DNA of 64,000 nt from an uncultured Draconibacterium sp. (GTDB lineage: Bacteria; Bacteroidota; Bacteroidia; Bacteroidales; Prolixibacteraceae): NCBI RefSeq assembly GCF_963677575.1, contig NZ_OY782038.1, forward strand, positions 3,599,501-3,663,500, given 5' to 3'. A program made the translations under genes and the position numbers. A model generated the notes under the pieces. It saw only the letters and a program-made list of their open reading frames with translations, was not told the DNA's origin and ran no database searches. Below, in pieces: positions 54,220-64,000 of the stretch (its first letter is position 1; each line of letters opens with the position of its first letter).

Positions 54220-55527
54220 TCAATCCTTCTTAATCCCAAAATCGCCGTCGATTCGAATAAGTGAAGCCATAATAAAACCGGGAATCGTACACAACATTAC
54301 CCAAATGAAAAAATGCTGGTAGCCCAAAACAGTCTGAAGCCATCCGGAGACCATCCCCGGAACCATCATTCCAAAAGCCATTATTCCGGTACTAAATGCA
54401 AAATGTGCCGTTTTGTATTTTCCGGCAGAAATGTACAGCATGTAAAGCGTGTATGCCGTAAATCCAAAACCGTATCCAAGCTGCTCGACTGCAATAGAAG
54501 TTACGATAATCCAGTACTGTGTTGGTTGTGCATAGGCAAGATAAACGTAAACCAGGTTGGGCAGATTCATGGTAAAGACAAACAACCACAGCAACTTTTT
54601 CAGTCCTGTTCGTGAGGCCAGCCATCCGCCCGAAATACCTCCAACGGTAAGTGCAATTATACCTATAGTTCCATACGCCAATCCCACTTCCGATGTGCTT
54701 AGGCCAAGACCTCCGGCATCGGAAGTGTCGAGAAGAAACGGAGAGGCCAGTTTTACCAACTGCGACTCGCCCAAACGGTACAACAATAAAAATCCCAGTA
54801 TCGTCCAGATTTCCTTTTTATTGAAATATGCAACAATGGTTTCTCCGAATCCGGTAACAATTTCATTAAAAGTTGCCGTAGTTCGTTCGCGGTCTTCTTT
54901 TGGGTTAGGAAGATATATTTTGTGGTACAAGGCAAATAATACGAATAAAACGGCAAGCACACCAAAAGTGATGGCCCAGGCAAGCGGAATTGTTTTACCT
55001 GATTCCGGATCGCTGAGCAGCGTCGATTTTTCCAGGTATCCGGCCAGAATTACCAAAATGCCCTGTCCGGTAACCATGGCAATTCTGTAGAATGTGTTTC
55101 TGATACCAACAAAAAATGCCTGCTGACTTTCGCTGAGGCCCATCATATAAAATCCGTCGATGGCAATGTCCTGTGTTGCCGAACTAAAAGCCAGTAACCA
55201 GAAAAAAGCCAGCGAACTTTGAAAGAAAAAAGTTGTTGGCAATGTGAAAGCCACTCCGGCAAGTCCGGCTCCAATAAGTAACTGCATGGTAACTATCCAC
55301 CAACGTTTGCTTTTTAGTAGCTCAACGATGGGGCTCCAAAAGGGTTTAATAACCCACGGCAGATAAAGCCAGCTGGTGTAAAATGCAATTGCGGTATTCG
55401 AAATTTCCAAACGTTTGTACATGATAACCGAAACGGTCATCACAACAATGTAGGGCATTCCTTCGGCAAAATATACGGTTGGGATCCAGGCCCACGGATT
55501 TCGTTTTTCTTTCAATTGGGTTTTCAT
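54220..55527 (-). CDS. MFS transporter, AmpG-like
   Basis: 435 residues, 12 helices. TVYFAEGMPYIVVMTVSVIMYKRLEIS and SATQDIAIDGFYMMGLSESQQAFFVG match the AmpG/acetyl-CoA-transporter-like branch and align with the GH130-linked transporter at 12872-14176. Its substrate may be a muropeptide or an oligosaccharide. The first 4 nt overlap the GNAT gene end (stop and start), so the two are co-translated. Confidence 0.83.
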   Translation of the reverse strand: MKTQLKEKRNPWAWIPTVYFAEGMPYIVVMTVSVIMYKRLEISNTAIAFYTSWLYLPWVIKPFWSPIVELLKSKRWWIVTMQLLIGAGLAGVAFTLPTTFFFQSSLAFFWLLAFSSATQDIAIDGFYMMGLSESQQAFFVGIRNTFYRIAMVTGQGILVILAGYLEKSTLLSDPESGKTIPLAWAITFGVLAVLFVLFALYHKIYLPNPKEDRERTTATFNEIVTGFGETIVAYFNKKEIWTILGFLLLYRLGESQLVKLASPFLLDTSDAGGLGLSTSEVGLAYGTIGIIALTVGGISGGWLASRTGLKKLLWLFVFTMNLPNLVYVYLAYAQPTQYWIIVTSIAVEQLGYGFGFTAYTLYMLYISAGKYKTAHFAFSTGIMAFGMMVPGMVSGWLQTVLGYQHFFIWVMLCTIPGFIMASLIRIDGDFGIKKD

Positions 55528-56024
55528 AAATCGTTGCTGCCTTCAATTATTCGTTCGAGATAGGGATAAAAAGGTTCTGAAAAATTGTTTTGGCGATAGA
55601 GTTTTTCGCCGTCTTTCGAGGTGTGCAGTGCCACTTTTCTGATTCCGGATTGATGGGCTTCCTTTAAAAGTTGTTTCAGGATAAGTGACGAAAGTCCTTT
55701 TCTGCGGTACTCAGGGATCGTATACATATTTAATATTTCTCCTTCAAAATAGCTCGTCTGGTAAGCGTCGCCCGGTATTTCTTTAATAACCATTCCTCCA
55801 AAACTAACTGCTTCGCCGTCGATTTCGGCCAGCAATGCCATAAAATGGCCCTGCGAAATGTTGCGCTCAAAATAGTTGTGTAGTTGTTTTTCGAGTTGTA
55901 TACGGTAGCTTTCTTCCATTTTGCCCTGTAATTCGCTCAAATACATCAAACGGTATTTTACCAAAACCGGTATTTCCAAATGGCTTATTCTGCGGATGTG
56001 TACTCCGGATTCTTTCACTTTCAA
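55524..56024 (-). CDS. GNAT-family N-acetyltransferase
   Basis: 166 residues. LNMYTIPEYRRKGLSSLILKQLL (about 103-125) is the acetyl-CoA-binding Q/RxxGxG/A motif, followed by RKVALHTSKDGEKLYRQNNF. It transfers an acetyl group, target unknown. The adjacent AmpG-like transporter overlaps it by 4 nt, so a role in amino-sugar or peptide metabolism is possible. Confidence 0.88.
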   Translation of the reverse strand: MKVKESGVHIRRISHLEIPVLVKYRLMYLSELQGKMEESYRIQLEKQLHNYFERNISQGHFMALLAEIDGEAVSFGGMVIKEIPGDAYQTSYFEGEILNMYTIPEYRRKGLSSLILKQLLKEAHQSGIRKVALHTSKDGEKLYRQNNFSEPFYPYLERIIEGSNDL

Positions 56025-56205
56025 GGTTTATTGTTTATCAGTTTTATGGCGAATAAAAGTAGTATTCATTTTTTAAAAACTGATCAGATTTGAGGTGTTC
56101 TGTAATTTTTATGAATGGTCTTTTCTGGCAGATTGAAGTCCTGCAATATAAATCCCGATTTAAATAAAGGTTGTGCGGGATGTGCAACGAATGAAAAATA
56201 CCAAA

Positions 56206-57387
56206 TTACAGCGCCCCAAATTTTATAATCCAGCCATCACTTCGGGTGTTTGTTTCGTCCTGCAGGCCGGGGCCAATAACTACAAAACCACCATCGGAAC
56301 TGTTGATTATTCGCGATGCATTATCGTTATTAAAATGCAGGTTTAGTAGTTTTTCATTTAATTCGTTACCATCCGGATCGATATTTAATAACCATGGCCC
56401 AACTTTTCCGAGGAAGGATGTGGCTTTTATTCCGGCAATTATAAATGTCCCATCGGGGCGTATAGTAAGTGCATTTCCTCCTTCCGATCCTTCGCGGTCT
56501 ACACTTTTTGTCCACAAAATTTCTCCGGTTGTGTTAATCTTGTTTAAAACCAGGTCGTAATCAAAAATCGGATCGTCCGAATTAATATCGCTTAAACATT
56601 TTCCGTTCCAGCCAACAATCATAAAAGTGCTGTCGGGGGAACAACAAATGCATTCGGGCCATACTTTTTGGTCGGGTGTTTTAATCCACGAATACCATTT
56701 TGCCTTTCCTACATAACTGATGCGTATGGCAACGATATCGCAATTGTTTTTGCCGGTTTCGCTAACCTGAGCTGCTAGGGCATAATCACCGTCCGGAAGT
56801 CTTTTTATCGAACGTGCACATCCCGACATGTTGGTCATAAATAACCGTTCCATGGTTGTCTCGCCATTTTCGTTAAAGGTTGCCATTAGTATTTTGGGGT
56901 CCTCCGGGTTTTCGCCTTTCGACCCGGCAATGGCAAAATGGTTTTCGGGTAGCGAAATAATATCTTCAACCGACAGGTACTCACTTTCTAATGTTTTCCT
57001 CCATAGTTCATTGCCGTCAGCATCGAGGCGAAGCAAAAGACAGCTTTCTTTATCATTTTCAACTGAAGTACCTATAACCACATAACTTTTATCGTTTAAT
57101 TGGGTAATTCTTTTAGGGATTTCTTTAGCTGTGGTACCAATTATCTTTTGCCAAAGAATTTCTCCGTTCTCATCAAAACGTAATATTTGTATATCGAAAG
57201 AGTTGCCTTCTTGTTTTAGTGCGCCGGTAATGGTATAACCACTGTTGGTATCTTCAATAACATCGGTGTAGAAATCGCAACCGCTCACACCCGATTGTTT
57301 TGTCCATTTGGGTTCCGTAATCTGAGCCTGGGTTTGCATTCTCAGCAAAATCAGGAAAGTGCATATGAAAAGCAGAATTCGTTCCAT
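56206..57387 (-). CDS. Exported beta-propeller-like repeat protein
   Basis: 393 residues with a signal peptide (about 1-21). Repeats of about 45-50 residues contain FDENGEILWQKIIG, LDADGNELWRKTLESE, INTTGEILWTKSVDREG and DPDGNELNEKLL, each followed by G(Y/F)xVIG-like strands (DKSYVVIGTS, NHFAIAGSK, GGFVVIGPG). This pattern indicates a propeller of six or seven blades. No lipobox or T9SS tail is seen. Function unknown; propellers of this type often sit in the periplasm or on the surface. Confidence 0.7.
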   Translation of the reverse strand: MERILLFICTFLILLRMQTQAQITEPKWTKQSGVSGCDFYTDVIEDTNSGYTITGALKQEGNSFDIQILRFDENGEILWQKIIGTTAKEIPKRITQLNDKSYVVIGTSVENDKESCLLLRLDADGNELWRKTLESEYLSVEDIISLPENHFAIAGSKGENPEDPKILMATFNENGETTMERLFMTNMSGCARSIKRLPDGDYALAAQVSETGKNNCDIVAIRISYVGKAKWYSWIKTPDQKVWPECICCSPDSTFMIVGWNGKCLSDINSDDPIFDYDLVLNKINTTGEILWTKSVDREGSEGGNALTIRPDGTFIIAGIKATSFLGKVGPWLLNIDPDGNELNEKLLNLHFNNDNASRIINSSDGGFVVIGPGLQDETNTRSDGWIIKFGAL

Positions 57388-57647
57388 GGTATCATTAATT
57401 GTATGTAGTAATTAAGTACTGTGGTTTGATTGCTTATTTTATTCAGATTATGTGTATAGATTTCTTTATCTTCGAATTTTACGAAAGCATGCTCAATTTC
57501 GTTTCACGAACATTCATGTTGTTGCCGAAAGTTAATTACCAGCAACGTAGGGTAAGCTTGTTCTATTCGCCCAAAATCGAATTATTATTAGGTGTAAATG
57601 GGGTGACGCTAATTTTTAGTAATTTGCATTGAAACAATTATTGAACT

Positions 57648-59027
57648 ATGCGACATAAAATCTCATTTCTTACCGTATTCACCTTCTTGTTTAGTTTTTT
57701 AGCCTCTTCGCAGGAAGTTGATCAAAAGCGACAGTGGTCAATGTTTCGCGGAAATCTAGCATCGGGAGTAATGGATAATGCCAATCTTCCTGTTAACTGG
57801 TTTACATCATCGGGAAAAAATGTTGCCTGGAAAACAGCAATCCCCGGTTTGGGTCATGCCAGTCCGGTTGTTTGGGGGAACCAGGTTTTTGTTACTACCG
57901 CAGTGAGTAGGCAGCAGGAGGACGATATTAAGACCGGAATCTACGGTTCGATTGGATCAGTACCTGATTCTTCGGTTTACGAATGGAAAGTTTATTGTTT
58001 GAACCTGAAGTTGGGAGAAATAGAGTGGGAGGCTACTGCGCACAAAGGAATACCCGAACAAAAGCGTCATCCAATGTCGTCGCATGCCAACTGCACACCG
58101 GCAACCAATGGTAAATTTGTGGTGGCATTATTTGGCTCGGAAGGTTTGTTTTGTTACGATATGAAAGGCAACCTGCAGTGGTCGAAAGATTTTGGTGTGT
58201 TAAAATCAAACTTCTTTTTGGCAGAAGATGCAGAATGGGAGTTTGCAAGCTCGCCACTCATTTTCAACGATATGGTCATTATTCAGTGCGATGTGGCAAC
58301 AAATTCGTTTGTAGCGGCTTACGACCTGGAAACCGGAGAAGAACGGTGGAAGCAAGACCGGGATGATTATCCGGGTTGGGGCACACCAAATGTATATTCT
58401 GATGGTGAAAAATACATCGTTGCGGTTAACGGGTACAAACATCGGGGTGGATACGATTTGGAAACCGGTGAAGAGATTTGGCGCATGTCGGGGGGTGGCG
58501 ATATTCCGATTCCTACACCTGTTATTGGAAGTGACTTTATTTATTTTAACAGTGCCCACGGAAAAATGTCGCCAATTTATGCCATAAGTAAAAATGCAAA
58601 AGGCGATATTACTTTAGCGGAAGGCGAAACAAAAAACGCGTATGTGAAATGGGCAAAACTCAGAGGTGGTGCCTACATGGGAACCATGTTGTTGTATGGC
58701 GATTATTTGTATAATGCCCGGTGGAATGGCCGTTTAACCTGTTACAATGCGCTTACCGGCGAAGAAATGTACTCCGAAAAAGTTGGTAAAGGAAATAGTT
58801 ACACCTCGTCGCCGGTTGCAGCCGATGGAATTGTTTATATTACCGATAACGAAGGGCATGTATATTCGGTAAAAGCAGGCCCTGAATATGATCTTTTAAC
58901 AACCAATCATTTAAATGAAGTTGTGATGTCTACCCCGGCAATTGTGAACCAGTATCTTTTGTTTCGGACAGCTCAACATGTTGTTGCCGTTTCTGCTCAG
59001 GATAAAATAACCAAGGCAGGGTATTAA
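57648..59027 (+). CDS. Exported PQQ-like beta-propeller protein
   Basis: 459 residues with a signal peptide (ending FLASSQE). Repeats such as GEIEWEATAHKG, MKGNLQWSKDFG, LETGEERWKQDRDD, LETGEEIWRMSGGG and LTGEEMYSEKV are PQQ-type propeller blades. PQQ or Ca ligand residues of true dehydrogenases are not visible, so it is probably a structural or binding propeller (BamB-like in shape). It is divergent from the propeller gene at 56206 with a 260-nt gap that holds no credible gene. Confidence 0.82.
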   Translation: MRHKISFLTVFTFLFSFLASSQEVDQKRQWSMFRGNLASGVMDNANLPVNWFTSSGKNVAWKTAIPGLGHASPVVWGNQVFVTTAVSRQQEDDIKTGIYGSIGSVPDSSVYEWKVYCLNLKLGEIEWEATAHKGIPEQKRHPMSSHANCTPATNGKFVVALFGSEGLFCYDMKGNLQWSKDFGVLKSNFFLAEDAEWEFASSPLIFNDMVIIQCDVATNSFVAAYDLETGEERWKQDRDDYPGWGTPNVYSDGEKYIVAVNGYKHRGGYDLETGEEIWRMSGGGDIPIPTPVIGSDFIYFNSAHGKMSPIYAISKNAKGDITLAEGETKNAYVKWAKLRGGAYMGTMLLYGDYLYNARWNGRLTCYNALTGEEMYSEKVGKGNSYTSSPVAADGIVYITDNEGHVYSVKAGPEYDLLTTNHLNEVVMSTPAIVNQYLLFRTAQHVVAVSAQDKITKAGY

Positions 59028-59115
59028 GTCTTAAATTCAGTTAACGTACGATGATTGCATTTTTCTAAACTCAGGAATTTGTACTACTTTCGTCGATTAT
59101 TTTAGAAAAAAAAGC

Positions 59116-61518
59116 ATGTGGATTAAACTATCCAGACTAATCCTAAGAAATAGAATCCTCTTTCTTACAGTTCTCGGTGTTATCACGGTGTTTCTGGGCT
59201 ATTATGCCCGGAAAGTAGAAATGTCGTACGAGTATGCGTCGTTGCTGCCAAAGAAGGATCAGGCCTATAAAGATTATCAGAATTTTGTAAAAGTATTCGG
59301 TCAGGAGGGGAACCTGATCATTGTTGGTGTGCAGGACACGAATTTTTTTCGTCTCGATCATTTTAATGCATGGAAATCGCTGTGCAATGATTTGAAAAAA
59401 GTGGATGGCGTGGAAAATTTACTTTCGGTATCAAACACTTATAACCTCGAAAAAAACAAGGACGAGAAAAAGTTTGAAGTTGTAAATACCTTCCCGGATA
59501 CGATTACAAGTCAGGAACAGTTGGATGCTTACGTGGCCGAATTTAAGCGGCTGCCTTTTTACCGCAAGCTGGTTTATAACGACGAAACCGACACGTATTT
59601 GCTAGCCATTACGGTAAACAAAGATAAAATGGCAAGCAAGGAGCGCGAAGACCTGGTTGCCGGAATTCAGGAGGTTTGCCATAATTTTGAGGAGAAAGAA
59701 GATGTGACGCTCCATTATTCAGGAGTGCCTTACATACGGGTTGTAAACTCGGTAAAAATTAAGCGTGAATTATACATGTTCAGTGTATTGGCACTTGTAA
59801 TTTGTATCGTGGTTTTATTTCTGTTCTTCCGGTCGTTTAAAGCTGTTTTTGTTCCGGTACTAATTGTAATTGTTGGTGTTATCTGGGCCATGGGAATGTT
59901 GTCGCTTTTTGGCTACAAAATCACCTTGTTATCCGGAATGATCCCGCCGTTATTGATCGTTATCGGAATTCCGAACAGTATTTATATGCTGAATAAATTC
60001 CACCACGAATACGTTAGTCACGGAAATAAAATAAAGGCACTACAGCGTGTGATCATTAAAATTGGTAATGCTACCTTTTTAACCAACCTTACTACTGCTT
60101 CGGGGTTTGCCACATTTATTATTGTAAAGAGTGATATTTTAAGACAGTTTGGTATAATCGCCTCGTTGAATATTCTGGGCTTGTTTATCCTTTCGCTGCT
60201 GCTAATTCCAATAATATTCAGTTTTATCGGCGCGCCTTCATCGCGCCACGTTGGCCACCTCGATAATAAGATCGTGACCACGATAATCCGTAAACTGATG
60301 CACATTACCCAAAATTACCGTCAGGTGGTTTATTTTGCTACTATTGGTATAATACTGGTAAGTATTTACGGCATTACCCTGATGAAAAGTTCGGGTTACA
60401 TGCTCGACGATATTCCGGAAGATGATCCGGTTTATGTCGATTTGAAATTCTTTGAAAGCAACTTTAACGGCCTGATGCCTCTGGAAATAATGGTTGATAC
60501 CAAAAAACCACAGGGTGTTATGCAGTTAACCACCTTCCAAAAAATAGAGAAGTTGGAAGAACGCCTGGCCGAATATCCTGAACTGTCGGCATCAACTTCG
60601 TTACTTAATTTGCTGAAGTTTGCCAAGCAGGCATTTTATAATGGCCACGAGCGCTATTACAGTGTGCCCAATAACCGCGAAAAGAACTTTATTCTGCAGT
60701 ATGCGTCAACCGGAGAAGAGAATGTTGGTTTGTTGCATTCGTTTATGGACAGCACCCGTCAAATAACAAGAATTAGCATACGGGTAAAAGATGTGGGTAC
60801 CAAACGAATGGAAGAATTGTATACGCAGTTTAATAACGATATCGATTCGATATTTACTTCCGATAAATACAATGTAACGGTTACCGGATCGAGTATTATC
60901 TCGTTTAAAGGAAACCAGTATTTATTGAAGAACCTGTTTACGAGTTTGGGTTTGGCTATTTTGCTGATCTCGACGTTTATGGCCATCATGTTCTCGTCGT
61001 GGAGAATGGTGATTTTATCACTTACTCCAAATATTATCCCGCTGATTTTTACCGCGGCTGTAATGGGATTTACAGGAATTCCGATAAAGGCATCTACCAT
61101 TTTGGTCTTTAGTATTGCCTTTGGTATTTCGGTTGATAATACCATTCACTTTTTGGCCAAATACCGGCAGGAGTTGAACATGACCAACTGGGATATCCGA
61201 AAATCTGTTGTAATTGCATTAAAAGAAACCGGTGTTAGTATGTTGTACACCTCTGTGGTGTTGTTCTTCGGTTTCGGAATTTTTACCATTTCCAATTTTG
61301 GAGGAACACAGGCGATGGGAATTCTGGTTTCGCTAACGCTGTTGGTTGCCGTAACATCAAACCTCGTGCTGCTTCCATCGTTATTGTCAGGACTTGAGCG
61401 CATTACTACAACCGAAGCCTTTAAAGAACCACTGCTTCATATTTACGATGAAGAAGAAGATATTGAACTCGATGACCTGGAAATTGTTCGCGACGACGAA
61501 TTAAAATTGGGAAACTGA
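59116..61518 (+). CDS. MMPL/RND-superfamily lipid or drug exporter
   Basis: 800 residues, two repeats, each a periplasmic loop and a bundle of about five to six helices after one N-terminal helix. GMIPPLLIVIGIPNSIYMLNKFHHEY and AFGISVDNTIHFLAKYRQEL are the paired signature segments in the helix bundles; the first helix is FLTVLGVITVFLGYY. Members export lipids, hopanoids or small hydrophobic molecules using the proton gradient. Its stop TGA overlaps the next start by 1 nt, coupling it to the polyprenyl synthase gene, so an isoprenoid lipid cargo is possible (inference). Confidence 0.88.
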   Translation: MWIKLSRLILRNRILFLTVLGVITVFLGYYARKVEMSYEYASLLPKKDQAYKDYQNFVKVFGQEGNLIIVGVQDTNFFRLDHFNAWKSLCNDLKKVDGVENLLSVSNTYNLEKNKDEKKFEVVNTFPDTITSQEQLDAYVAEFKRLPFYRKLVYNDETDTYLLAITVNKDKMASKEREDLVAGIQEVCHNFEEKEDVTLHYSGVPYIRVVNSVKIKRELYMFSVLALVICIVVLFLFFRSFKAVFVPVLIVIVGVIWAMGMLSLFGYKITLLSGMIPPLLIVIGIPNSIYMLNKFHHEYVSHGNKIKALQRVIIKIGNATFLTNLTTASGFATFIIVKSDILRQFGIIASLNILGLFILSLLLIPIIFSFIGAPSSRHVGHLDNKIVTTIIRKLMHITQNYRQVVYFATIGIILVSIYGITLMKSSGYMLDDIPEDDPVYVDLKFFESNFNGLMPLEIMVDTKKPQGVMQLTTFQKIEKLEERLAEYPELSASTSLLNLLKFAKQAFYNGHERYYSVPNNREKNFILQYASTGEENVGLLHSFMDSTRQITRISIRVKDVGTKRMEELYTQFNNDIDSIFTSDKYNVTVTGSSIISFKGNQYLLKNLFTSLGLAILLISTFMAIMFSSWRMVILSLTPNIIPLIFTAAVMGFTGIPIKASTILVFSIAFGISVDNTIHFLAKYRQELNMTNWDIRKSVVIALKETGVSMLYTSVVLFFGFGIFTISNFGGTQAMGILVSLTLLVAVTSNLVLLPSLLSGLERITTTEAFKEPLLHIYDEEEDIELDDLEIVRDDELKLGN

Positions 61519-62501
61519 TGTACACCGTAGAAGAAATTCAAAACAGAGTGAGTGCCGAAATCGAAAAGCGCTCGAAAGAACTGCTCAGTAATCAACCGGT
61601 TGAATTGTATGCACCCATAAAATATTCGCTCGATATGGGCGGAAAACGTTTACGCCCGGTGTTGGTTTTGCTGGCATGCAATATGTTTTCTGAAGCTATT
61701 GAAAAGGCAATTCCGGCGGCAGTTGGAATCGAAGTCTTCCACAATTTTACGTTGCTTCACGATGATATTATGGACAAGGCGGATGTGCGTAGAAGCCGAC
61801 CGACAGTGCATAAACAGTTCAGCGAAAATGCAGCTATTTTATCGGGCGATGCTATGGCTTTTCAGTCGTATCGTTATTTTCTCGAAGAACGCTCGGAAGC
61901 GCTGGCCGAAGTGCTTGAAGTGTTTAGCAAAACGGCGTTGGAAGTTTGCGAGGGTCAGCAATTCGACATGGATTTTGAACAGCGAATGGATGTTACCGAA
62001 AAGGAATATCTGGAAATGATTCGTCTGAAAACCGCTGTCCTGTTGGCTTGTAGTTTAAAGGTGGGTGCACTTTTAGCCAACGCTCCCGAAATGTTGGCAA
62101 ATCAACTTTACGATTTTGGCATAAACCTGGGATTGGCTTTCCAGTTGCAGGATGATCTGTTGGATACTTTTGGCGATCAAGCCGTTTTTGGAAAACAAAT
62201 TGGTGGCGATATTCTGGCCAACAAAAAAACATTTTTACTGATTAATGCCCTGGCAAAAGCATCGGAAAATGAAAAGACATCGTTAATAAGCTGGATCAAA
62301 AGAAAGGACTTCGATCCGAAAGAAAAAATTGCGGCTGTTACCGAATTGTATCAATCGATTGGCGTAAAAGACATTGCCGAAGAAAAAGTGAATGACTTTT
62401 TTAACAGAGCTATCAGCATTTTAGATGAATTAAATGTGCAGGATGTTGTAAAACAACCGCTTCGCAGCCTTGCCCACAAAATGCTTACCCGTAAGCATTA
62501 G
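61518..62501 (+). CDS. Polyprenyl diphosphate synthase
   Basis: 327 residues. FARM DDIMD near 81-85 (LLHDDIMDKADVRRSRPTVHK) and SARM DDLLD near 211-215 (FQLQDDLLDTFGD), plus GGKRLRPVL near 38-46. It builds linear prenyl diphosphates (C15 to C40) from IPP. The chain length cannot be read surely; the residues before the FARM are small-to-medium, and Bacteroidetes relatives make quinone or undecaprenyl-type precursors. It overlaps the MMPL stop by 1 nt. Confidence 0.93.
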   Translation: MYTVEEIQNRVSAEIEKRSKELLSNQPVELYAPIKYSLDMGGKRLRPVLVLLACNMFSEAIEKAIPAAVGIEVFHNFTLLHDDIMDKADVRRSRPTVHKQFSENAAILSGDAMAFQSYRYFLEERSEALAEVLEVFSKTALEVCEGQQFDMDFEQRMDVTEKEYLEMIRLKTAVLLACSLKVGALLANAPEMLANQLYDFGINLGLAFQLQDDLLDTFGDQAVFGKQIGGDILANKKTFLLINALAKASENEKTSLISWIKRKDFDPKEKIAAVTELYQSIGVKDIAEEKVNDFFNRAISILDELNVQDVVKQPLRSLAHKMLTRKH

Positions 62502-62547
62502 AGCGCATTAGCTAAGTTAAATTATCTTACAAAAGCCAAATGCAAAC

Positions 62548-62577
62548 TTGCATAAAAACAAAACAATGCTAAATTTG
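62548..62577 (+). promoter_or_regulatory. Promoter of atpD
   Basis: TTG at 62548-62550, 19 nt, then TAAATTTG at 62570-62577: both boxes and spacing match the Bacteroidetes consensus exactly. The leader is about 53 nt. Confidence 0.75.
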
Positions 62578-62635
62578 TTGGGTCTATAAATTTTTAACAG
62601 AAAACGGGTTACACCGGACTTAAATCTAATCCAAT

Positions 62636-64000
62636 ATGGCTCAAAGCATAGGAAAAATATTACAGGTTATCGGACCTGTGGTAGATGTTAGTTTCGATAG
62701 TGAAGGAAGCGAACTTCCTTCAATTTACGATGCACTTGAAATTCCCCGCGAAGGCAAAGAAAGTTTAATAATAGAGTGTCAGCAACACATTGGTGAAAAT
62801 ACAATTCGTTGTGTGGCAATGGATTCAACCGATGGGTTACAGCGTGGATCTGCGGTAAATGCTTTGGGGAGTCCTATTACCATGCCAAAGGGTGAAATTG
62901 CACTTGGTCGCTTGCTGAATGTGGTAGGTGATTCGGTTGACGGGTTGGAGCAACTGCCAAAAGAAGGGTTGAATATCCATAACGAACCTCCGAAATACGA
63001 AGATCTTACAACCGAAACCGAAGTTTTATACACAGGTATTAAGGTAATCGACCTGATTGAGCCTTATGCAAAAGGTGGTAAAATTGGTTTGTTTGGTGGT
63101 GCCGGTGTGGGTAAAACCGTATTGATCCAGGAGCTGATCAACAACATTGCACTGGCTCACTCGGGATTATCGGTATTTGCGGGTGTTGGAGAACGTACCC
63201 GTGAAGGAAACGACCTCCTTCGTGAGATGATTGAAGCAAACATCGTAGATTACGGTGAAGAATTCAAAAAATCGATGGAAGAAGGTAGCTGGGATCTTTC
63301 GAAAGTAGATACTGAAAAATTAAAAAAATCAAAACTGGCCATGGTATTTGGCCAGATGAATGAACCACCGGGTGCACGTGCTCGTGTTGCGCTTTCAGGA
63401 TTAACAATTGCTGAAAGTTTGCGCGATGGCGACGGTACTGCCGGAAGTGGCCGTGACATTCTTTTCTTCGTTGACAATATTTTCCGTTTTACACAAGCGG
63501 GGGCTGAAACTTCGGCACTGCTGGGCCGTATGCCATCTGCCGTAGGTTACCAGCCAACGCTGGCTACCGAAATGGGTGTGATGCAGGAACGGATTACTTC
63601 TACTAAAAATGGTTCAATTACATCGGTACAGGCGGTTTATGTGCCTGCGGATGACTTGACCGACCCTGCGCCGGCAACAACGTTTGCGCACTTGGATGCA
63701 ACTACTGTATTGAGTCGTAAAATTTCTGAGCTGGGGATTTATCCTGCGGTTGACCCGCTTGATTCTTCTTCACGGATTCTTACTCCTGAAATTGTAGGCG
63801 ATGAGCATTATAGCTGCGCTCAAGACGTGATTATGTTGCTACAGCGCTACACCGAATTGCAGGATATTATCGCGATTTTGGGTATGGACGAACTTTCGGA
63901 AGAAGATAAGCTGGTAGTTCACCGTGCGCGTCGTGTTCAGCGTTTCCTTTCGCAGCCATTCTTTGTTGCTTCGGCATTTACCGGACTGGAAGGAAAACTG
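62636..64000 (+). CDS. atpD: F0F1 ATP synthase subunit beta (partial, 3' end missing)
   Basis: 455 codons are present from ATG 62636 and the frame is still open at the window end; the full protein is about 500. GGAGVGKTVLIQEL near 153-166 is the Walker A loop. GERTREGNDLL, GQMNEPPGARARV and FVDNIFRFTQAG are beta-subunit signatures of the catalytic sites. It makes or hydrolyses ATP at the inner membrane with the alpha subunit. It has its own promoter just upstream. In Bacteroidetes atpD commonly leads an atp cluster, so more atp genes are likely beyond 64000. Confidence 0.98.
   Translation, partial: MAQSIGKILQVIGPVVDVSFDSEGSELPSIYDALEIPREGKESLIIECQQHIGENTIRCVAMDSTDGLQRGSAVNALGSPITMPKGEIALGRLLNVVGDSVDGLEQLPKEGLNIHNEPPKYEDLTTETEVLYTGIKVIDLIEPYAKGGKIGLFGGAGVGKTVLIQELINNIALAHSGLSVFAGVGERTREGNDLLREMIEANIVDYGEEFKKSMEEGSWDLSKVDTEKLKKSKLAMVFGQMNEPPGARARVALSGLTIAESLRDGDGTAGSGRDILFFVDNIFRFTQAGAETSALLGRMPSAVGYQPTLATEMGVMQERITSTKNGSITSVQAVYVPADDLTDPAPATTFAHLDATTVLSRKISELGIYPAVDPLDSSSRILTPEIVGDEHYSCAQDVIMLLQRYTELQDIIAILGMDELSEEDKLVVHRARRVQRFLSQPFFVASAFTGLEGKL

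Noticed and set aside
57399..57632. 77-codon ORF between the two propeller genes
   Set aside because: No ribosome site, no motif, Phe/Ile/Tyr-rich composition as expected from A/T-rich non-coding DNA.

Overview
The window reads as chromosome of a marine or sediment-type member of the Bacteroidota, most like the Marinilabiliales/Prolixibacteraceae (inference). Signs are the Bacteroidetes promoter signature (TTG or TTTG, about 19 nt, then TAnnTTTG) upstream of several genes, many secreted glycoside hydrolases and lipoproteins, LytS/LytTR regulators, a Kdo transferase (so a Gram-negative envelope) and a moderate A+T bias. The first gene (NagB-like/PIG-L fusion) and the last (atpD) run off the window. 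I saw no tRNA, rRNA, CRISPR array, prophage or SusC/SusD pair.

Layout. 1-14 kb: amino-sugar fusion enzyme with a ROK regulator; PHP phosphoesterase, FNR-type oxidoreductase, LolA-like and Skp/OmpH-like envelope proteins; a large sensor kinase whose periplasmic part looks like a cysteine-less TlpA/thioredoxin protein, with its LytTR response regulator; a GH130 phosphorylase overlapping an AmpG-like transporter. 14-27 kb: DUF4395 protein, two exported peptidases (S15, M1), a gene-free stretch of nested inverted repeats, a small lipoprotein, GH92 mannosidase, aminopeptidase P, pullulanase, and an orphan protein resembling a B12-binding domain. 27-41 kb: housekeeping block (LytTR membrane regulator, alanine dehydrogenase, tsaE, gcvH, class II ribonucleotide reductase, waaA with a lycopene-cyclase-like gene), then a GH2 beta-galactosidase with a NUDIX-type regulator and tandem 21-bp repeats at its promoter, and a cysteate synthase homologue. 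41-47 kb: GH78 rhamnosidase followed by a DoxX/TIM-barrel fusion gene broken by an IS630-family element whose ends can be placed to the base. 47-64 kb: a large GAF protein, a tight four-gene operon (SDR, metallophosphoesterase, NAD(P)-binding, CPBP protease), Rrf2 regulator, exported isoaspartyl methyltransferase homologue, second AmpG-like transporter with a GNAT enzyme, two beta-propeller proteins, an MMPL exporter translationally coupled to a polyprenyl synthase, and atpD.

How it fits together: the carbohydrate genes (GH130, GH92, GH2, GH78, pullulanase, NagB/ROK) suggest use of mannose-, galactose-, rhamnose- and alpha-glucan-containing polysaccharides, but they are dispersed with local regulators and MFS transporters instead of forming a classical polysaccharide utilisation locus. 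The most unusual items are the thioredoxin-like sensor kinase, a shared 5' leader on two exported-protein genes, the tandem operator-like repeat before the beta-galactosidase gene, the cysteate synthase (possible sulfonolipid link), the orphan B12-binding-like protein and the dissectable IS630 insertion.
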